Made by a program: the position numbers and the translations under genes. From assembly GCF_034039665.1 (NCBI RefSeq), contig NZ_CP120131.1, positions 646,206-710,205 of the forward strand: a stretch of 64,000 nt of DNA, written 5' to 3'. A model generated the notes under the pieces. That model saw nothing but the letters and a program-made list of their open reading frames with translations, was not told the origin of the DNA and searched no databases. Of this stretch, positions 1 through 9,016 are shown piece by piece; position 1 is the stretch's first letter; every line of letters begins with the position of its first letter. The DNA comes from Mammaliicoccus sp. Dog046. GTDB lineage: Bacteria > Bacillota > Bacilli > Staphylococcales > Staphylococcaceae.

Positions 1-247
1 ATCAACACCAAAGTCAGAACGTATGTTAATGAAAGGTTTTGGATTTGGCGCTACAAAACCAACGCTATTTAAATATAGTATGAAATTAGCGCGACCAATG
101 ATGAAACCATTTAGCGACGATGAATCCATTCATAAAGGACCATCTGCACTTCATTCATGGACTCAGTCTAGAGATTTTCCACTTCCAGATGAACAAAGGT
201 TTAAAGATTGGATGCAGAATCACTTAAAAGAAAGGGACGATAAATAA
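1..247 (+). CDS. lutB: Lactate utilization protein B, C-terminal part
   Basis: This is the 3' end of a gene entering from the left edge; the open frame begins at base 2 with no stop, so the true start lies outside. The visible 81 residues contain the C-terminal tail typical of LutB, with a Trp-containing segment ending in RDFPLPDEQRFKDWM. LutB is the iron-sulfur subunit of the LutABC complex that oxidises L-lactate to pyruvate; the Fe-S motifs would lie upstream and are not visible. The stop codon overlaps the lutC start by one base, which supports a translationally coupled lut operon. The assignment rests on the tail and on the adjacent lutC. Confidence 0.8.
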   Translation, partial: STPKSERMLMKGFGFGATKPTLFKYSMKLARPMMKPFSDDESIHKGPSALHSWTQSRDFPLPDEQRFKDWMQNHLKERDDK

Positions 248-939
248 TGGCTGGAAAAATTCAAAATAGAACAACGTTCTTAAATAATATATCTGAACAA
301 CTAGGTCGTCCTAAACCAATTAAAGTCAATAAACCTGAGTGGTCACATCGTCCACAAGATGAGACGTTAACAGATTTAAATCAAACTCAACTCGTTGAAT
401 TACTTGAAGAACAATGTAAGAAGATTCATACAGGGTTTGTTCAGACAAAACGTGAACAATTAGATGAAACTTTGACACAAGTTATTGATCAATATGGAAA
501 TGGTGAAGTCATCGCATGGAATGATTCACGATTTGAAGAAAATAAAATTAACTTAGAACGTCATAATACTTATATTTGGGACGAAAGTAAGGGAGAAGAA
601 AATAGAATCATTGCAGAAAGAGCGAATATAGGTATAACTTTTAGTGATACGACATTAGCAGAAAGTGGGACAGTCGTTTTATACGCTGGAAAAGGAAAAG
701 GTAGAAGCGTGAGTTTATTACCGACACATTATATAGCGATTATTCCAAAATCAACAATCGTGCCAAGATATACACAAGCAGCCCAAGAAATGAATAAGAT
801 GATGGATTCTGAAGAACGATTCCCATCATGTATTAATTTAATTTCTGGTCCATCTAACTCAGCAGATATAGAAATGGAATTAGTAGTAGGTGTGCATGGT
901 CCAGTAAAAGCAACATATATAATAGTAGAAGATATATAA
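247..939 (+). CDS. lutC: Lactate utilization protein C
   Basis: A 230-residue protein of the LUD (DUF162, LutC/YkgG) family, the expected length. Visible family features are the central TLAESGTVVLYAGKGKGR region followed by SLLPTHYIAIIP, and the C-terminal GPSNSADIEMELVVGVHGP segment, which is the conserved LUD signature. It is a cytoplasmic part of the LutABC L-lactate oxidation complex. The ATG overlaps the lutB stop by one base. A strong intrinsic terminator begins four bases after the stop, so this is the last gene of the operon. LutA must lie to the left of the window. Confidence 0.92.
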   Translation: MAGKIQNRTTFLNNISEQLGRPKPIKVNKPEWSHRPQDETLTDLNQTQLVELLEEQCKKIHTGFVQTKREQLDETLTQVIDQYGNGEVIAWNDSRFEENKINLERHNTYIWDESKGEENRIIAERANIGITFSDTTLAESGTVVLYAGKGKGRSVSLLPTHYIAIIPKSTIVPRYTQAAQEMNKMMDSEERFPSCINLISGPSNSADIEMELVVGVHGPVKATYIIVEDI

Positions 940-943
940 AATG

Positions 944-984
944 AAAGCTGATGAACACAAGTGAACTGTGTTCATCAGCTTTTT
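944..984 (+). terminator. Terminator of the lut operon
   Basis: A perfect 16-bp stem (944-959 with 967-982) closes a 7-base loop and is followed by a T run. It starts directly after the lutC stop. A frame running through it (951-1142) is not a gene. Confidence 0.9.
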
Positions 985-1000
985 ATATTGATATGAGATA

Positions 1001-1061
1001 TCGTGCGATAAGGTATCAATCGCACGAAGAGTTGGTGGTTAGTGTCGAGATATCGTGCGAT
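1001..1061. repeat. TCGTGCGAT short repeat, two direct and one inverted copy
   Basis: TCGTGCGAT occurs at 1001-1009 and 1053-1061, with its reverse complement at 1019-1027. The first pair forms a 9-bp stem with a 9-base loop. The gap 940-1387 holds these copies, two terminator hairpins and the promoter of the next gene, and no coding sequence. Confidence 0.7.
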
Positions 1062-1076
1062 TCAGCATCAAAAAAA

Positions 1077-1106
1077 GCGATAAGCTTCAGGAGGCTTATC
1101 GCTTTT
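1077..1106 (+). terminator. Second terminator-like hairpin after lutC
   Basis: GCGATAAGC (1077-1085) pairs with GCTTATCGC (1094-1102) over an 8-base loop, followed by TTTT. A-rich sequence on the left flank means it could also work leftward. Its position about 95 bases after the lut terminator suggests a backup or remnant element. Confidence 0.65.
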
Positions 1107-1324
1107 GGGTATATAACCCAACAGTTCCATAATCATATATAAAGACGTTCACAGTGAATGACAATTTAAAATAAATTGTCATCTGTATCTTTAGTATATA
1201 GTCACGTGTGTGGTTTATCAACGTTAATAGCTAAAAAAATATATCAAATTTACACTGATAATATGCGTTGTAAAAGTACTTGTTAATACATTTTATAATA
1301 TTATTGTATTAATTTATCAGAAAC

Positions 1325-1353
1325 TTCAAAATATACAGAATCTTTGATATAAT
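1325..1353 (+). promoter_or_regulatory. Promoter of the AbgT-type transporter gene
   Basis: TTCAAA (1325-1330), a 17-base spacer and TATAAT (1348-1353). TG is placed one base before the -10, giving an extended -10. The start codon is 35 bases further on with a GAGAGGAG ribosome site. Confidence 0.6.
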
Positions 1354-1387
1354 GTTTTTAATTTGGATATGAGAGGAGAATGATTAT

Positions 1388-2923
1388 ATGAATCAAACTA
1401 GACAAAAAGTTTCGCTCGTAAACAGGTTTTTGAATCTGATTGAAAAGGTAGGTAATCGTTTACCTGACCCAAGTATTTTGTTCTTCTTTTTATGTGCAGG
1501 TTTAATTGTACTTTCATGGTTTATTTCATTATTTGATATTAAAGTTAAAAATCCAGGATCGGGAAAAACGATTGAAGTAACGAATCTTATATCAAGAGAA
1601 GGTTTTAGTAAGATTATAAGTGAATCGATTACTAACTTTTCAGAGTTCCCTGCTTTAGGATTAGTATTAGCAGTTATGTTAGGGATTGGTGTTGCTGAAA
1701 AAACGGGTTATTTTGATAAGTTGATGATATTAGTTGTTCAGAAAGCACCTAGAAAAATCATTGTTCCGATTATTATTTTTGTTGGTATTATCGGTAACTC
1801 AGCTGGAGACGCTGCACCAGTAGTACTACCTCCATTAACTGCGCTTGTATTTATTAAGTTGGGTTATCATCCAATAGCAGGTCTTGCTATGGCATATGCT
1901 TCGGCATTAGGTGCATTCGCGGCTAATGTAACTTTAGGTATGAGTGATGCACTTGTTTATGCATTCACGAAACCTGCTGCTGAAATTATTGATAAAGATA
2001 TACATATGAACGTAGCAATGAATTGGTATTTTATTGCTGCATCTACAGTTGTTTTATTACCAGCGATTTATTTTGTAAGTATGAAAATTGTTATTCCACG
2101 CCTCGGTACATATCAGGGTGAACATCAACTCAATAATGAACAAGATTCAGAAGAAATTAGCTCAAAGGAAAGCAGAGCTTTAAAATATGCGAATATAAGT
2201 ATCGGTGTTGTGATTCTCATATTATTAGCTTTATGTATACCTGAAAATGGATGGCTAAGGAATCCAAAGACGGGGAGTTTAATTGAAAATGCACCTCTAA
2301 TGGATGGTGTTGGGATGATCATTCTTGTTGTGTTCTTTGTTCCAGGATTTGTTTACGGTATCCTTTCAGGTAAAATTGCTAACACGAAAGATTTAGGTAG
2401 AATGCTTACGGAATCGATGTCCACGATGGGAAGCTTTATCGTCATTGTATTCTTTGCTGCACAATTATTAGCTTACTTGGAATGGAGTAACTTAGGTGTC
2501 GTGATTTCGGTTAAAGGTGCAGAGTTATTACAAGGTCAAAATGGAATTGTTTTAATTATAGGATTTATTATTCTGAGTAGTATTATTAATTTACTTATTG
2601 GTAGTGCCTCTGCGAAATGGGCAATATTGGCACCGATATTCATTCCTATGTTTATGTTGTTAGGTTATCATCCAGCATTTACACAAATGGTATACAGAAT
2701 TGGTGACTCGATCACAAATCCAATTACGCCTATGATGCCATACTTACCATTGTTACTATCATATGCTCAAAAGTATGATAAAAACATGAAGTTAGGGACA
2801 TTAATTTCAAGTTTAATGCCGTATTCAATAGTATTATCCATTGTGTGGCCACTATTTATGATTTTATGGTTCTTATTAGGGTTACCACTTGGTCCAGGTG
2901 GAGATATTTATTACCATAAATAA
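1388..2923 (+). CDS. AbgT-family transporter
   Basis: A 511-residue polytopic membrane protein of the AbgT (p-aminobenzoyl-glutamate transporter) family, at the usual length. The N-terminus carries the family start pattern VGNRLPDPSILFFFL, followed by many hydrophobic segments, the motif GNSAGDAAPVVLPPL near residue 140, and the C-terminal GSASAKWAILAPIFIPM and GDSITNPITPMMPYLPL motifs, matching the two re-entrant hairpin regions of the family. Members move p-aminobenzoyl-glutamate or export sulfonamide-like compounds; the substrate here cannot be read from sequence. It is monocistronic, with its own extended -10 promoter. No abgA or abgB hydrolase gene is adjacent. Confidence 0.88.
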   Translation: MNQTRQKVSLVNRFLNLIEKVGNRLPDPSILFFFLCAGLIVLSWFISLFDIKVKNPGSGKTIEVTNLISREGFSKIISESITNFSEFPALGLVLAVMLGIGVAEKTGYFDKLMILVVQKAPRKIIVPIIIFVGIIGNSAGDAAPVVLPPLTALVFIKLGYHPIAGLAMAYASALGAFAANVTLGMSDALVYAFTKPAAEIIDKDIHMNVAMNWYFIAASTVVLLPAIYFVSMKIVIPRLGTYQGEHQLNNEQDSEEISSKESRALKYANISIGVVILILLALCIPENGWLRNPKTGSLIENAPLMDGVGMIILVVFFVPGFVYGILSGKIANTKDLGRMLTESMSTMGSFIVIVFFAAQLLAYLEWSNLGVVISVKGAELLQGQNGIVLIIGFIILSSIINLLIGSASAKWAILAPIFIPMFMLLGYHPAFTQMVYRIGDSITNPITPMMPYLPLLLSYAQKYDKNMKLGTLISSLMPYSIVLSIVWPLFMILWFLLGLPLGPGGDIYYHK

Positions 2924-3077
2924 TCCTCTATAATAAGTGAATCGTATTTATGATGAATAGAATTACTATTACATTAATTAACGTCAATATGGTACAATCA
3001 CGAGTGGAATAAATTTAAAATAATTTGTAAAAATAGATCTAAACAAAAGGGAATTATTAAAAGAAAAGGATGATTAA

Positions 3078-4019
3078 ATGTCTCCGTTATTATTAAAACC
3101 AGTTTTTAAAGAACGTATTTGGGGTGGACGACAATTAGAACAAATGGGCTATCATCTTCCTGACGGGAATATAGGGGAGTGTTGGGGGATATCAGCACAT
3201 GTGAATGGACCAAGTGAAATCATTAATGGTCCATACAAAGGACAAACGTTGGATCAAGTATGGTCACTTCATCCAGAAATTTTTGGGAATCCATCAGAAA
3301 AAAAGTTTCCATTGCTTACAAAAATTTTAGATGCAAATGATAAATTATCAGTACAAGTGCATCCAAATGATGCATATGCATATGAAGTAGAAAACGGCGA
3401 ATATGGTAAAACTGAATGTTGGTATGTGATTGATGCAATTGAAGATGCAGAAATTATTTATGGTACATATGCAAATACGAAAGAACAATTAAAATCGTAT
3501 ATTGAAAATGAAGATTGGAACCATTTATTTAAAAGCGTAAAAGTAGAAAAAGGTGATTTCTTCTACGTTCCAGCAGGTACTGTACATGCTATTGGTAAAG
3601 GAATTATGATTCTTGAAACGCAGCAAAATTCAGACACAACGTATAGAATCTATGATTATGATCGTACAGATAAAGATGGTAACAAACGCGAATTACATAT
3701 TGATAAGAGTATTGATGTCATCACAGTTGGTGCTCAAAGTCCAAATGTACCATCTAAAAGAATAGACAATGATGAGCAAAAAGGTTTGTTACTTATTGAA
3801 AGTGAATATTTCACAGTGACAAAATGGCAAATTGAAGGCACGTTTAATTTCAGAAAACCAAGAGATTACTGCTTGGTGAGTGTTATTGATGGTTCGGGTG
3901 AAATCATCACGGATGGTAATATTAATCAAGTGTCTAAAGGAGACCATTTAATATTAACTTCTGATGACTTAGATAATCACATCAATGGCCAACTTGAAGT
4001 CATTATTAGTTATGTATAA
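3078..4019 (+). CDS. manA: Mannose-6-phosphate isomerase, class I
   Basis: A 313-residue cupin-type phosphomannose isomerase of the short firmicute form. It interconverts mannose 6-phosphate and fructose 6-phosphate using zinc. Visible signatures are FKERIWGGRQL near the N-terminus, LSVQVHPNDAYA (the zinc-binding QxHP motif) near residue 95, KTECWYV, and FFYVPAGTVHAIGKG near residue 160 with the catalytic His. It stands alone between the transporter and the autolysin genes, with an AAAGGA ribosome site 8 bases before the ATG. A weak TACAAT -10 candidate lies at 2993-2998. Confidence 0.93.
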   Translation: MSPLLLKPVFKERIWGGRQLEQMGYHLPDGNIGECWGISAHVNGPSEIINGPYKGQTLDQVWSLHPEIFGNPSEKKFPLLTKILDANDKLSVQVHPNDAYAYEVENGEYGKTECWYVIDAIEDAEIIYGTYANTKEQLKSYIENEDWNHLFKSVKVEKGDFFYVPAGTVHAIGKGIMILETQQNSDTTYRIYDYDRTDKDGNKRELHIDKSIDVITVGAQSPNVPSKRIDNDEQKGLLLIESEYFTVTKWQIEGTFNFRKPRDYCLVSVIDGSGEIITDGNINQVSKGDHLILTSDDLDNHINGQLEVIISYV

Positions 4020-4140
4020 ATTGAAAAATCAATATATTCAAAATGAAATGAAACTGTAATATAAACTCCTGAGAATACAGTGTATAATTAATAAGAATTC
4101 ATATATTACAATTACTGTAAACAAGATGGGGGTAACTAAA

Positions 4141-5148
4141 TTGAAGAAAAAGACAATAGCAGCGTTTGTTGGCGCTTCTGTAGCAGTAGCTGTATCTTCA
4201 CAACAAGCTGAAGCAGCAACGTATAAAGTTAAAAGTGGAGATTCATTATGGTTAATTGCTGACAAACATAATACATCGATTTCGAAAATTAAGAGTTTGA
4301 ATAATTTAAGTTCAAACGTTATTTTTCCAAATCAAGTATTACAATTACCTGGCTCATCTGGTTCGACTAGTACGAATACGGGATCTACTTCAACTTCAAC
4401 GTCATCAACAACATATTATACAGTTAAATCGGGTGATTCACTTTCTATTATTGCGGGGAAATATGGTACAACGTATCAAAAGATTATGTCTTTAAATGGT
4501 ATGCGTAATACGATTATATATCCTGGTCAAAGATTAAAGGTGAACGGTACAGCAAGTACGGGAAGCACGACAACTAATAACAGTACACCAAGTACATCAA
4601 CAAGTACTTCAACATACACTGTTAAATCGGGCGATTCATTATCAATTATTGCAGCAAAATATGGTACAACTTATCAAAAAATCATGTCATTAAATGGGTT
4701 ATCTAACTTCATTATTTATCCGGGACAAAAATTAAAAGTAAGTGGTACTGCATCTAGTACTGGTAGTACAGGCACTGCAACTAATACAGGCGGTGGCTAT
4801 ACGTCTCCTACATTCAATCATCAAAATTTATATGATTGGGGTCAATGTACTTGGCATGTATTTAATCGTCGACAAGCAGTAGGGAAACCAATCAGTACAT
4901 ATTGGTGGAATGCCAATAACTGGGCAAGTGCAGCAGCTAAAGATGGATATAGAGTGAATCATACGCCATCTGTTGGTTCTATCCTACAATCATCTGTTGG
5001 TTATTACGGTCATGTTTCATTTGTTGAACGTATTAACTCAAATGGAAGTATCCTTGTTTCTGAAATGAACTTCTCAGCAGCACCGGGCGTATTAACATAT
5101 AGAACGGTCTCTGCATCACAAGTATCAAGTTATAACTATATACATTAA
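4141..5148 (+). CDS. sle1: Sle1-type LysM/CHAP cell-wall amidase
   Basis: A secreted peptidoglycan hydrolase of about 335 residues with the layout of staphylococcal Sle1/Aaa: signal peptide (1-25, ending QQAEA), three LysM domains (about 27-70, 92-135, 160-203) separated by Ser/Thr-rich linkers, and a C-terminal CHAP domain (about 222-335) with the catalytic Cys in [10 protein letters not shown] and His in YYGHVSFVE. The family cleaves the amide bond between N-acetylmuramic acid and L-alanine and helps daughter-cell separation. I chose TTG at 4141 because GGGGGT at 4128-4133 is the ribosome site and would be inside the gene if the in-frame ATG at 4126 were used. A terminator follows directly. 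Confidence 0.9.
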   Translation: MKKKTIAAFVGASVAVAVSSQQAEAATYKVKSGDSLWLIADKHNTSISKIKSLNNLSSNVIFPNQVLQLPGSSGSTSTNTGSTSTSTSSTTYYTVKSGDSLSIIAGKYGTTYQKIMSLNGMRNTIIYPGQRLKVNGTASTGSTTTNNSTPSTSTSTSTYTVKSGDSLSIIAAKYGTTYQKIMSLNGLSNFIIYPGQKLKVSGTASSTGSTGTATNTGGGYTSPTFNHQNLYDWGQCTWHVFNRRQAVGKPISTYWWNANNWASAAAKDGYRVNHTPSVGSILQSSVGYYGHVSFVERINSNGSILVSEMNFSAAPGVLTYRTVSASQVSSYNYIH

Positions 5149-5156
5149 TTCAGATT

Positions 5157-5187
5157 AAACCGGGACCTTATAAAGTCCCGGTTTTTT
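5157..5187 (+). terminator. Terminator of the amidase gene
   Basis: ACCGGGAC (5159-5166) pairs with GTCCCGGT (5175-5182), extended by A-T pairs, then a T run. Confidence 0.9.
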
Positions 5188-5353
5188 ATTTGTGTAAACA
5201 TAGACACAAGTGTTAATGTCTTATACAATGTTAATATTAAAAGGTTATTTTAAAGTTAATGTAAAGTTTATGAGTTAAAAAGAATAAACATATTAAATCA
5301 CGTATATAAAAATAGACAACTATCGATAATTATAGATATTAAGGAGTATACAT

Positions 5354-6727
5354 ATGTCTGAAGAAAGAAACTACTTTTGGTTAAATTGTGGGTATAATAG
5401 ATGGAATCATACGGAACCATTAGAAGGTCAAATCGCAGTATTTGAATCAGGTGCAAGTTTCAATCCTACACAAGGATTTCATGCATTTAAAACAGCCAAA
5501 CCTGGAGATAAAGTTATTTATTATCAAGTTCAAAATCAAGTTGGATTACTAGGCTATGGAGAAATTGTCCATGTTCAATCAGGTGGGAATCAGAAAGTAA
5601 GCATTCACTTTAAATTTGAATCGTCATTAACGATGCTCTCTGTTGATTATTTAAAGAGAAGTGAACAGCTAGAACCGAGAATCAATCAAATATCTGAACA
5701 ATTGTTTAATCGTATATCAAAAGAAGAATTTGATTTGATTGTTGGATTAGGACAAGGAGCAATAAAAATCCCAAGGTACTTCTTATTAACTGAAGAAATA
5801 CAATTTGAAGAAGAAGAGACCTACACAATATTTACACATACATTAAATGGTATTAAAAGAAATGGGTATACATACTATACGCAATTAGAGATCGGGGACC
5901 AACTTGTATTCTTAAGTAAAAATGCCAATCAATCTATTATTGGTATAGGTGAAGTGACTGACAGTATTCATAAGTTACCACCACAACCAGGACGTACGGA
6001 TTCAACTTGCATCACGGTTAAATATAACAGTGATATTAATCCAGTAAATGTTGGGGAATTAAATAGACATCAAACATTAAAAAAATTATACTTCTTACAA
6101 GATAATGCGAAACAATCTATAGCTAATTTAACAAAAGCACAATATGACGCTATGATGGAAATGAGTAATGGGACATATGAGCAACCATCAAGTCCTCAAT
6201 ATGAAATGTCAGTACCGAGAGAACAAGAAATAGAGCATAAAAAAGATAAACCGATTATTCTTATGCTTTGTGACAACAAAGAAGAAGGATTAAAAAAAGC
6301 AAAACATTACGTTGAAAGAGAACTTGCTAAAGGTATTTATGCAGTGGGGCATCCTGATTTTTCAGAAGAAATGTTATATGGTAGATATTTGCCAAATGAA
6401 AGTGGTGCACTTTATTATCGTGAAGGATTTATCACTGGGCATATTACAAGTTCAGAAAGAGAATGGTTAGTCATTGATCAATTTGAAAGAATTGATCCTG
6501 AAATATTCCAATTATTCTTAGATGTATTAGAAGGACATGAAATGACATTACCAAGATATAATCATGAAGGTAAGATGGTTAAATGGAGTTTGGAGAAAGA
6601 TTCATTCTATAAACATAATCCTAAATGGAGAATGATTGGCTTATGTTATGGATCAATAGAAGACATTAAAGAACAATATTCACACCAATTTTTAAAACAT
6701 TGTCGTGTGTTACATGTTGGATCATAA
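5354..6727 (+). CDS. Tandem EVE-like protein with degenerate McrB-type AAA domain
   Basis: I do not know a named homologue of this 457-residue protein. Residues about 5-130 look like an EVE/PUA-like domain of the kind fused to McrB-type proteins (NYFWLNCGYNRW at the start, then GDKVIYYQV and LLGYGEIVHV). Residues about 135-270 look like a second, diverged copy (GDQLVFLSK, IIGIGEVTDS). After a linker, residues about 295-457 follow the order of a MoxR/McrB AAA fold: HPDFSEEMLYGRYLP, LYYREGFITGHI, a Walker-B-like WLVIDQFERIDPE, then WRMIGLCYG and a final strand RVLHV. The Walker A GxxGxGKT is absent (IILMLCDNKEEG stands there) and the Walker B acid pair reads DQ. EVE domains bind modified bases; the function here is unknown. 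Monocistronic with a terminator; no mcrC nearby. Confidence 0.6.
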   Translation: MSEERNYFWLNCGYNRWNHTEPLEGQIAVFESGASFNPTQGFHAFKTAKPGDKVIYYQVQNQVGLLGYGEIVHVQSGGNQKVSIHFKFESSLTMLSVDYLKRSEQLEPRINQISEQLFNRISKEEFDLIVGLGQGAIKIPRYFLLTEEIQFEEEETYTIFTHTLNGIKRNGYTYYTQLEIGDQLVFLSKNANQSIIGIGEVTDSIHKLPPQPGRTDSTCITVKYNSDINPVNVGELNRHQTLKKLYFLQDNAKQSIANLTKAQYDAMMEMSNGTYEQPSSPQYEMSVPREQEIEHKKDKPIILMLCDNKEEGLKKAKHYVERELAKGIYAVGHPDFSEEMLYGRYLPNESGALYYREGFITGHITSSEREWLVIDQFERIDPEIFQLFLDVLEGHEMTLPRYNHEGKMVKWSLEKDSFYKHNPKWRMIGLCYGSIEDIKEQYSHQFLKHCRVLHVGS

Positions 6728-6734
6728 ATTTATG

Positions 6735-6765
6735 AAATGCTGGGACTGTGTCTCAGCATTTTTTT
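6735..6765 (+). terminator. Terminator of the EVE-like gene
   Basis: AAATGCTG (6735-6742) pairs with CAGCATTT (6754-6761), extended inward by GGA/TCT with one wobble pair, then a T run. Confidence 0.85.
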
Positions 6766-6829
6766 GTGTTTAAGAAGTAAAAAAATGGATAATATAAACT
6801 TAAATAAACGAAATGTTTAGAAGAAATTT

Positions 6830-6861
6830 GATTATAACAACACAGGTTATAATCTTTTTTT
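6830..6861 (+). terminator. Orphan terminator upstream of the SarA-family gene
   Basis: GATTATAAC (6830-6838) and GTTATAATC (6846-6854) form a perfect 9-bp stem with a 7-base loop, followed by seven T. It lies about 100 bases after the terminator of the previous gene and 180 bases before the next start. The gap 6728-7041 otherwise holds only AT-rich sequence; a TTGTGT / GATAAT pair (6764-6769, 6788-6793) is a weak promoter candidate that would yield a short RNA ending here. Confidence 0.55.
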
Positions 6862-7041
6862 AATAGAAATGATAACGAAAATAATTGAATTCATAGGTTT
6901 CTACATAGCAGTTGATAATAAAATATCAAGAAATACATTAAATGTCAGATATATATTTAAATTCCATATTGATGTTATTTAATTTTGTGTTAAAATTATT
7001 TTGAGATAATCTAAATAACTAAAAATTAGGAGGTTAATTAC

Positions 7042-7404
7042 ATGGTGACTAAATCTTATTCGGAAGTGATTTCAGCTTGTTCAGAATTCTTTGACTATCA
7101 AAATAAAATTGATAACATCTTTTTAGTTATTGAACATAAGTATGGTCTAAAGAAGCATGAATTCTTCTTCTTAATGAAGTTAATTGAGGTAAAAGAAGTT
7201 CATCTTAAAGATGCAATTGAAAGAGGGTATATTAAACAAAATAAATCAGCGCGTGCGATTAAGAGATTATTTGAGAAAAAATACATATTAAAAAATCGTT
7301 TAAAATCGGATGAAAGAGCAGTCATATTACGTTTTAATGATGAATATAGAAAAGAATTCAATGAAGTTATGGAAGATGTTTTATACATGCTGGAAGAGGA
7401 TTAA
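7042..7404 (+). CDS. SarA-family winged-helix transcription regulator
   Basis: A 120-residue DNA-binding protein of the staphylococcal SarA family, single-domain length (SarA, SarX and SarV are 115-125). Visible features are the helix with YGLKKHEFFFLMKLIE, the recognition region YIKQNKSARAIKRLFEKKYI, and the wing with the family SDERAVI motif (DERxV in SarA), followed by a final helix. These proteins act as dimers on AT-rich promoters of virulence, biofilm and autolysis genes. Which paralogue this is cannot be decided by eye. The upstream region is long and AT-rich, as usual for sar genes. AGGAGG lies 9 bases before the ATG, and a terminator follows. Confidence 0.8.
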   Translation: MVTKSYSEVISACSEFFDYQNKIDNIFLVIEHKYGLKKHEFFFLMKLIEVKEVHLKDAIERGYIKQNKSARAIKRLFEKKYILKNRLKSDERAVILRFNDEYRKEFNEVMEDVLYMLEED

Positions 7405-7421
7405 TTGAAATTAAAATAAGT

Positions 7422-7468
7422 GTGAGACAGAAATTTAAATTGGGAATTAAAATTTTTGTCTCACTCTT
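7422..7468 (+). terminator. Terminator after the SarA-family gene
   Basis: GTGAGACA (7422-7429) pairs with TGTCTCAC (7457-7464); the inner AAATTT/AAATTTTT segments can extend the stem. Confidence 0.75.
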
Positions 7469-7505
7469 ATATAATGGTGATATTGTAGATTTTTAAACTA
7501 CAAAA

Positions 7506-7519
7506 TGTAAGCGCTTTAA
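7506..7519 (+). promoter_or_regulatory. cre-like catabolite-repression site before nhaC
   Basis: TGTAAGCGCTTTAA matches the CcpA cre consensus TGWAARCGYTWNCW at all but one position. It lies 22 bases before the start codon, suggesting CcpA repression of the antiporter gene. Confidence 0.55.
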
Positions 7520-7540
7520 TTTAATAAGGGGGTCTTCACT

Positions 7541-8959
7541 ATGGGAAATGAATTAACATCTAAGAAGGAAATACGTTTCATATGGGCGATTGTCCCGTTT
7601 TTATTTATGATTGTGAGTATGTTATTTACAGTTGTTGTATTGGAACAAGCACCTCATATTCCATTAATGATCGGTACAGCATTTGCTGCGATTGTTGCAT
7701 ATTATCATGGCTACAGTTGGAAAGAAATTGAGGAAATGATGTACAAAGGTATTAAGTTAGCGTTACCTGCAATTGTGATTATCATATTAGTAGGATTAAT
7801 TATTGGTGCTTGGATCGGTGGTGGTGTTGTCGCTACAATGATCTATTATGGATTACAGCTAATCACACCGTCATTATTTTTAGTCACGATTACAGTTATA
7901 TGTGCCATTGTTTCATTGGCCATTGGTAGTAGTTGGTCAACAATGGCAACCGTTGGCGTGGCAGGTATGGGTATTGGTTTAAGTATGGATATCCCAGCAG
8001 GTATGATAGCAGGTGCAATTATTTCAGGATCATATTTCGGAGATAAAATGAGTCCACTATCAGATACGACAAACTTAGCAGCTGGTTTAACTGGGACAGA
8101 CTTATTTGAACATATTAAACATATGTTTTACACGACAGTGCCGGCAGTGATTATTTCTTTAATTGTATTTTTTGTTTTAGGAAGACAGTTTTCTGTAGAT
8201 AATATGAATCAAGGAAAGATAGATAATATTAATGCAGAGATGTTAGATAAATTTGTGATTAGTCCGTGGCTGTTACTTATACCAGTTATCGTTATTATAT
8301 TGGTAGCGTTAAAAGTACCAGCTATACCAGCATTAGTGGTAGGTATCGTATTAGGATTTCTATCACAAATATTCGTTCAAGGTGGTAGCTTGCATGATAG
8401 CGTTCAAGCTTTACAAACAGGTTATCAGATGAATAGTGATAATGCATTAGTAAAGGAACTATTTAATAGAGGTGGGTTAGAATCCATGTTCTATACGATT
8501 TCTATGACAATAGTCGCAATGACATTTGGTGGCATCCTTGAATATTCAGGCATGTTAAAAGCCATTATTACTCAAATATTAAAAATTGCTAAAGGTACAG
8601 GTGGACTCATCGCTTCGGTTATCGTGTCATGTATCGGTACAAATGCATCATGTTCAGAACAATACATATCCATCGTTGTTCCTTCAAGAATGTATATTAA
8701 TACTTTCTTAAATAGACGATTGCACCCGAAAAATCTTTCACGTGCGTTAGAAGATGGTGGAACAGTAACGTCAGTGTTCTTCTTATGGAATACGTGTGGT
8801 GTATTTATAGCCCAAACACTTAATGTAAATGTTTTAGAATATGGTATATATGCAGTGTTTAATTATACTGTGCCTATCATTTCAGTGATATTTGGTTATA
8901 TTGGATTTAAAATTATTAAAATTAATGATGAAGAATATCGTAAATTTAAAGAAGCTTAA
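7541..8959 (+). CDS. nhaC: NhaC-family Na+/H+ antiporter
   Basis: A 472-residue membrane protein with about 11-12 hydrophobic segments and the NhaC family marks: GSSWSTMATVGVAG near residue 130, GSYFGDKMSPLSDTTNLAAG near 165, and IGTNASCSEQYISIVVP with LEDGGTVTSVFFLWNTCG toward the C-terminus. Members exchange cytoplasmic Na+ (or carry organic acids with protons) at the membrane. It starts with a GGGGG ribosome site and is monocistronic. A cre-like site lies just upstream. The downstream gap holds repeats, so the terminator is not sharply defined. Confidence 0.88.
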   Translation: MGNELTSKKEIRFIWAIVPFLFMIVSMLFTVVVLEQAPHIPLMIGTAFAAIVAYYHGYSWKEIEEMMYKGIKLALPAIVIIILVGLIIGAWIGGGVVATMIYYGLQLITPSLFLVTITVICAIVSLAIGSSWSTMATVGVAGMGIGLSMDIPAGMIAGAIISGSYFGDKMSPLSDTTNLAAGLTGTDLFEHIKHMFYTTVPAVIISLIVFFVLGRQFSVDNMNQGKIDNINAEMLDKFVISPWLLLIPVIVIILVALKVPAIPALVVGIVLGFLSQIFVQGGSLHDSVQALQTGYQMNSDNALVKELFNRGGLESMFYTISMTIVAMTFGGILEYSGMLKAIITQILKIAKGTGGLIASVIVSCIGTNASCSEQYISIVVPSRMYINTFLNRRLHPKNLSRALEDGGTVTSVFFLWNTCGVFIAQTLNVNVLEYGIYAVFNYTVPIISVIFGYIGFKIIKINDEEYRKFKEA

Positions 8960-9016
8960 TGTTATAAAAAAAATATTTATATATAAAGTCTAGGATAAAT
9001 ATCCCAGGATTAAAAT

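Noticed and set aside
951-1142. Open frame after lutC
   Set aside because: It begins inside the lut terminator stem and runs through a second hairpin.
4038-4265. Minus-strand frame over the amidase start
   Set aside because: It is antisense to the signal peptide and first LysM domain, which are clearly coding on the plus strand.
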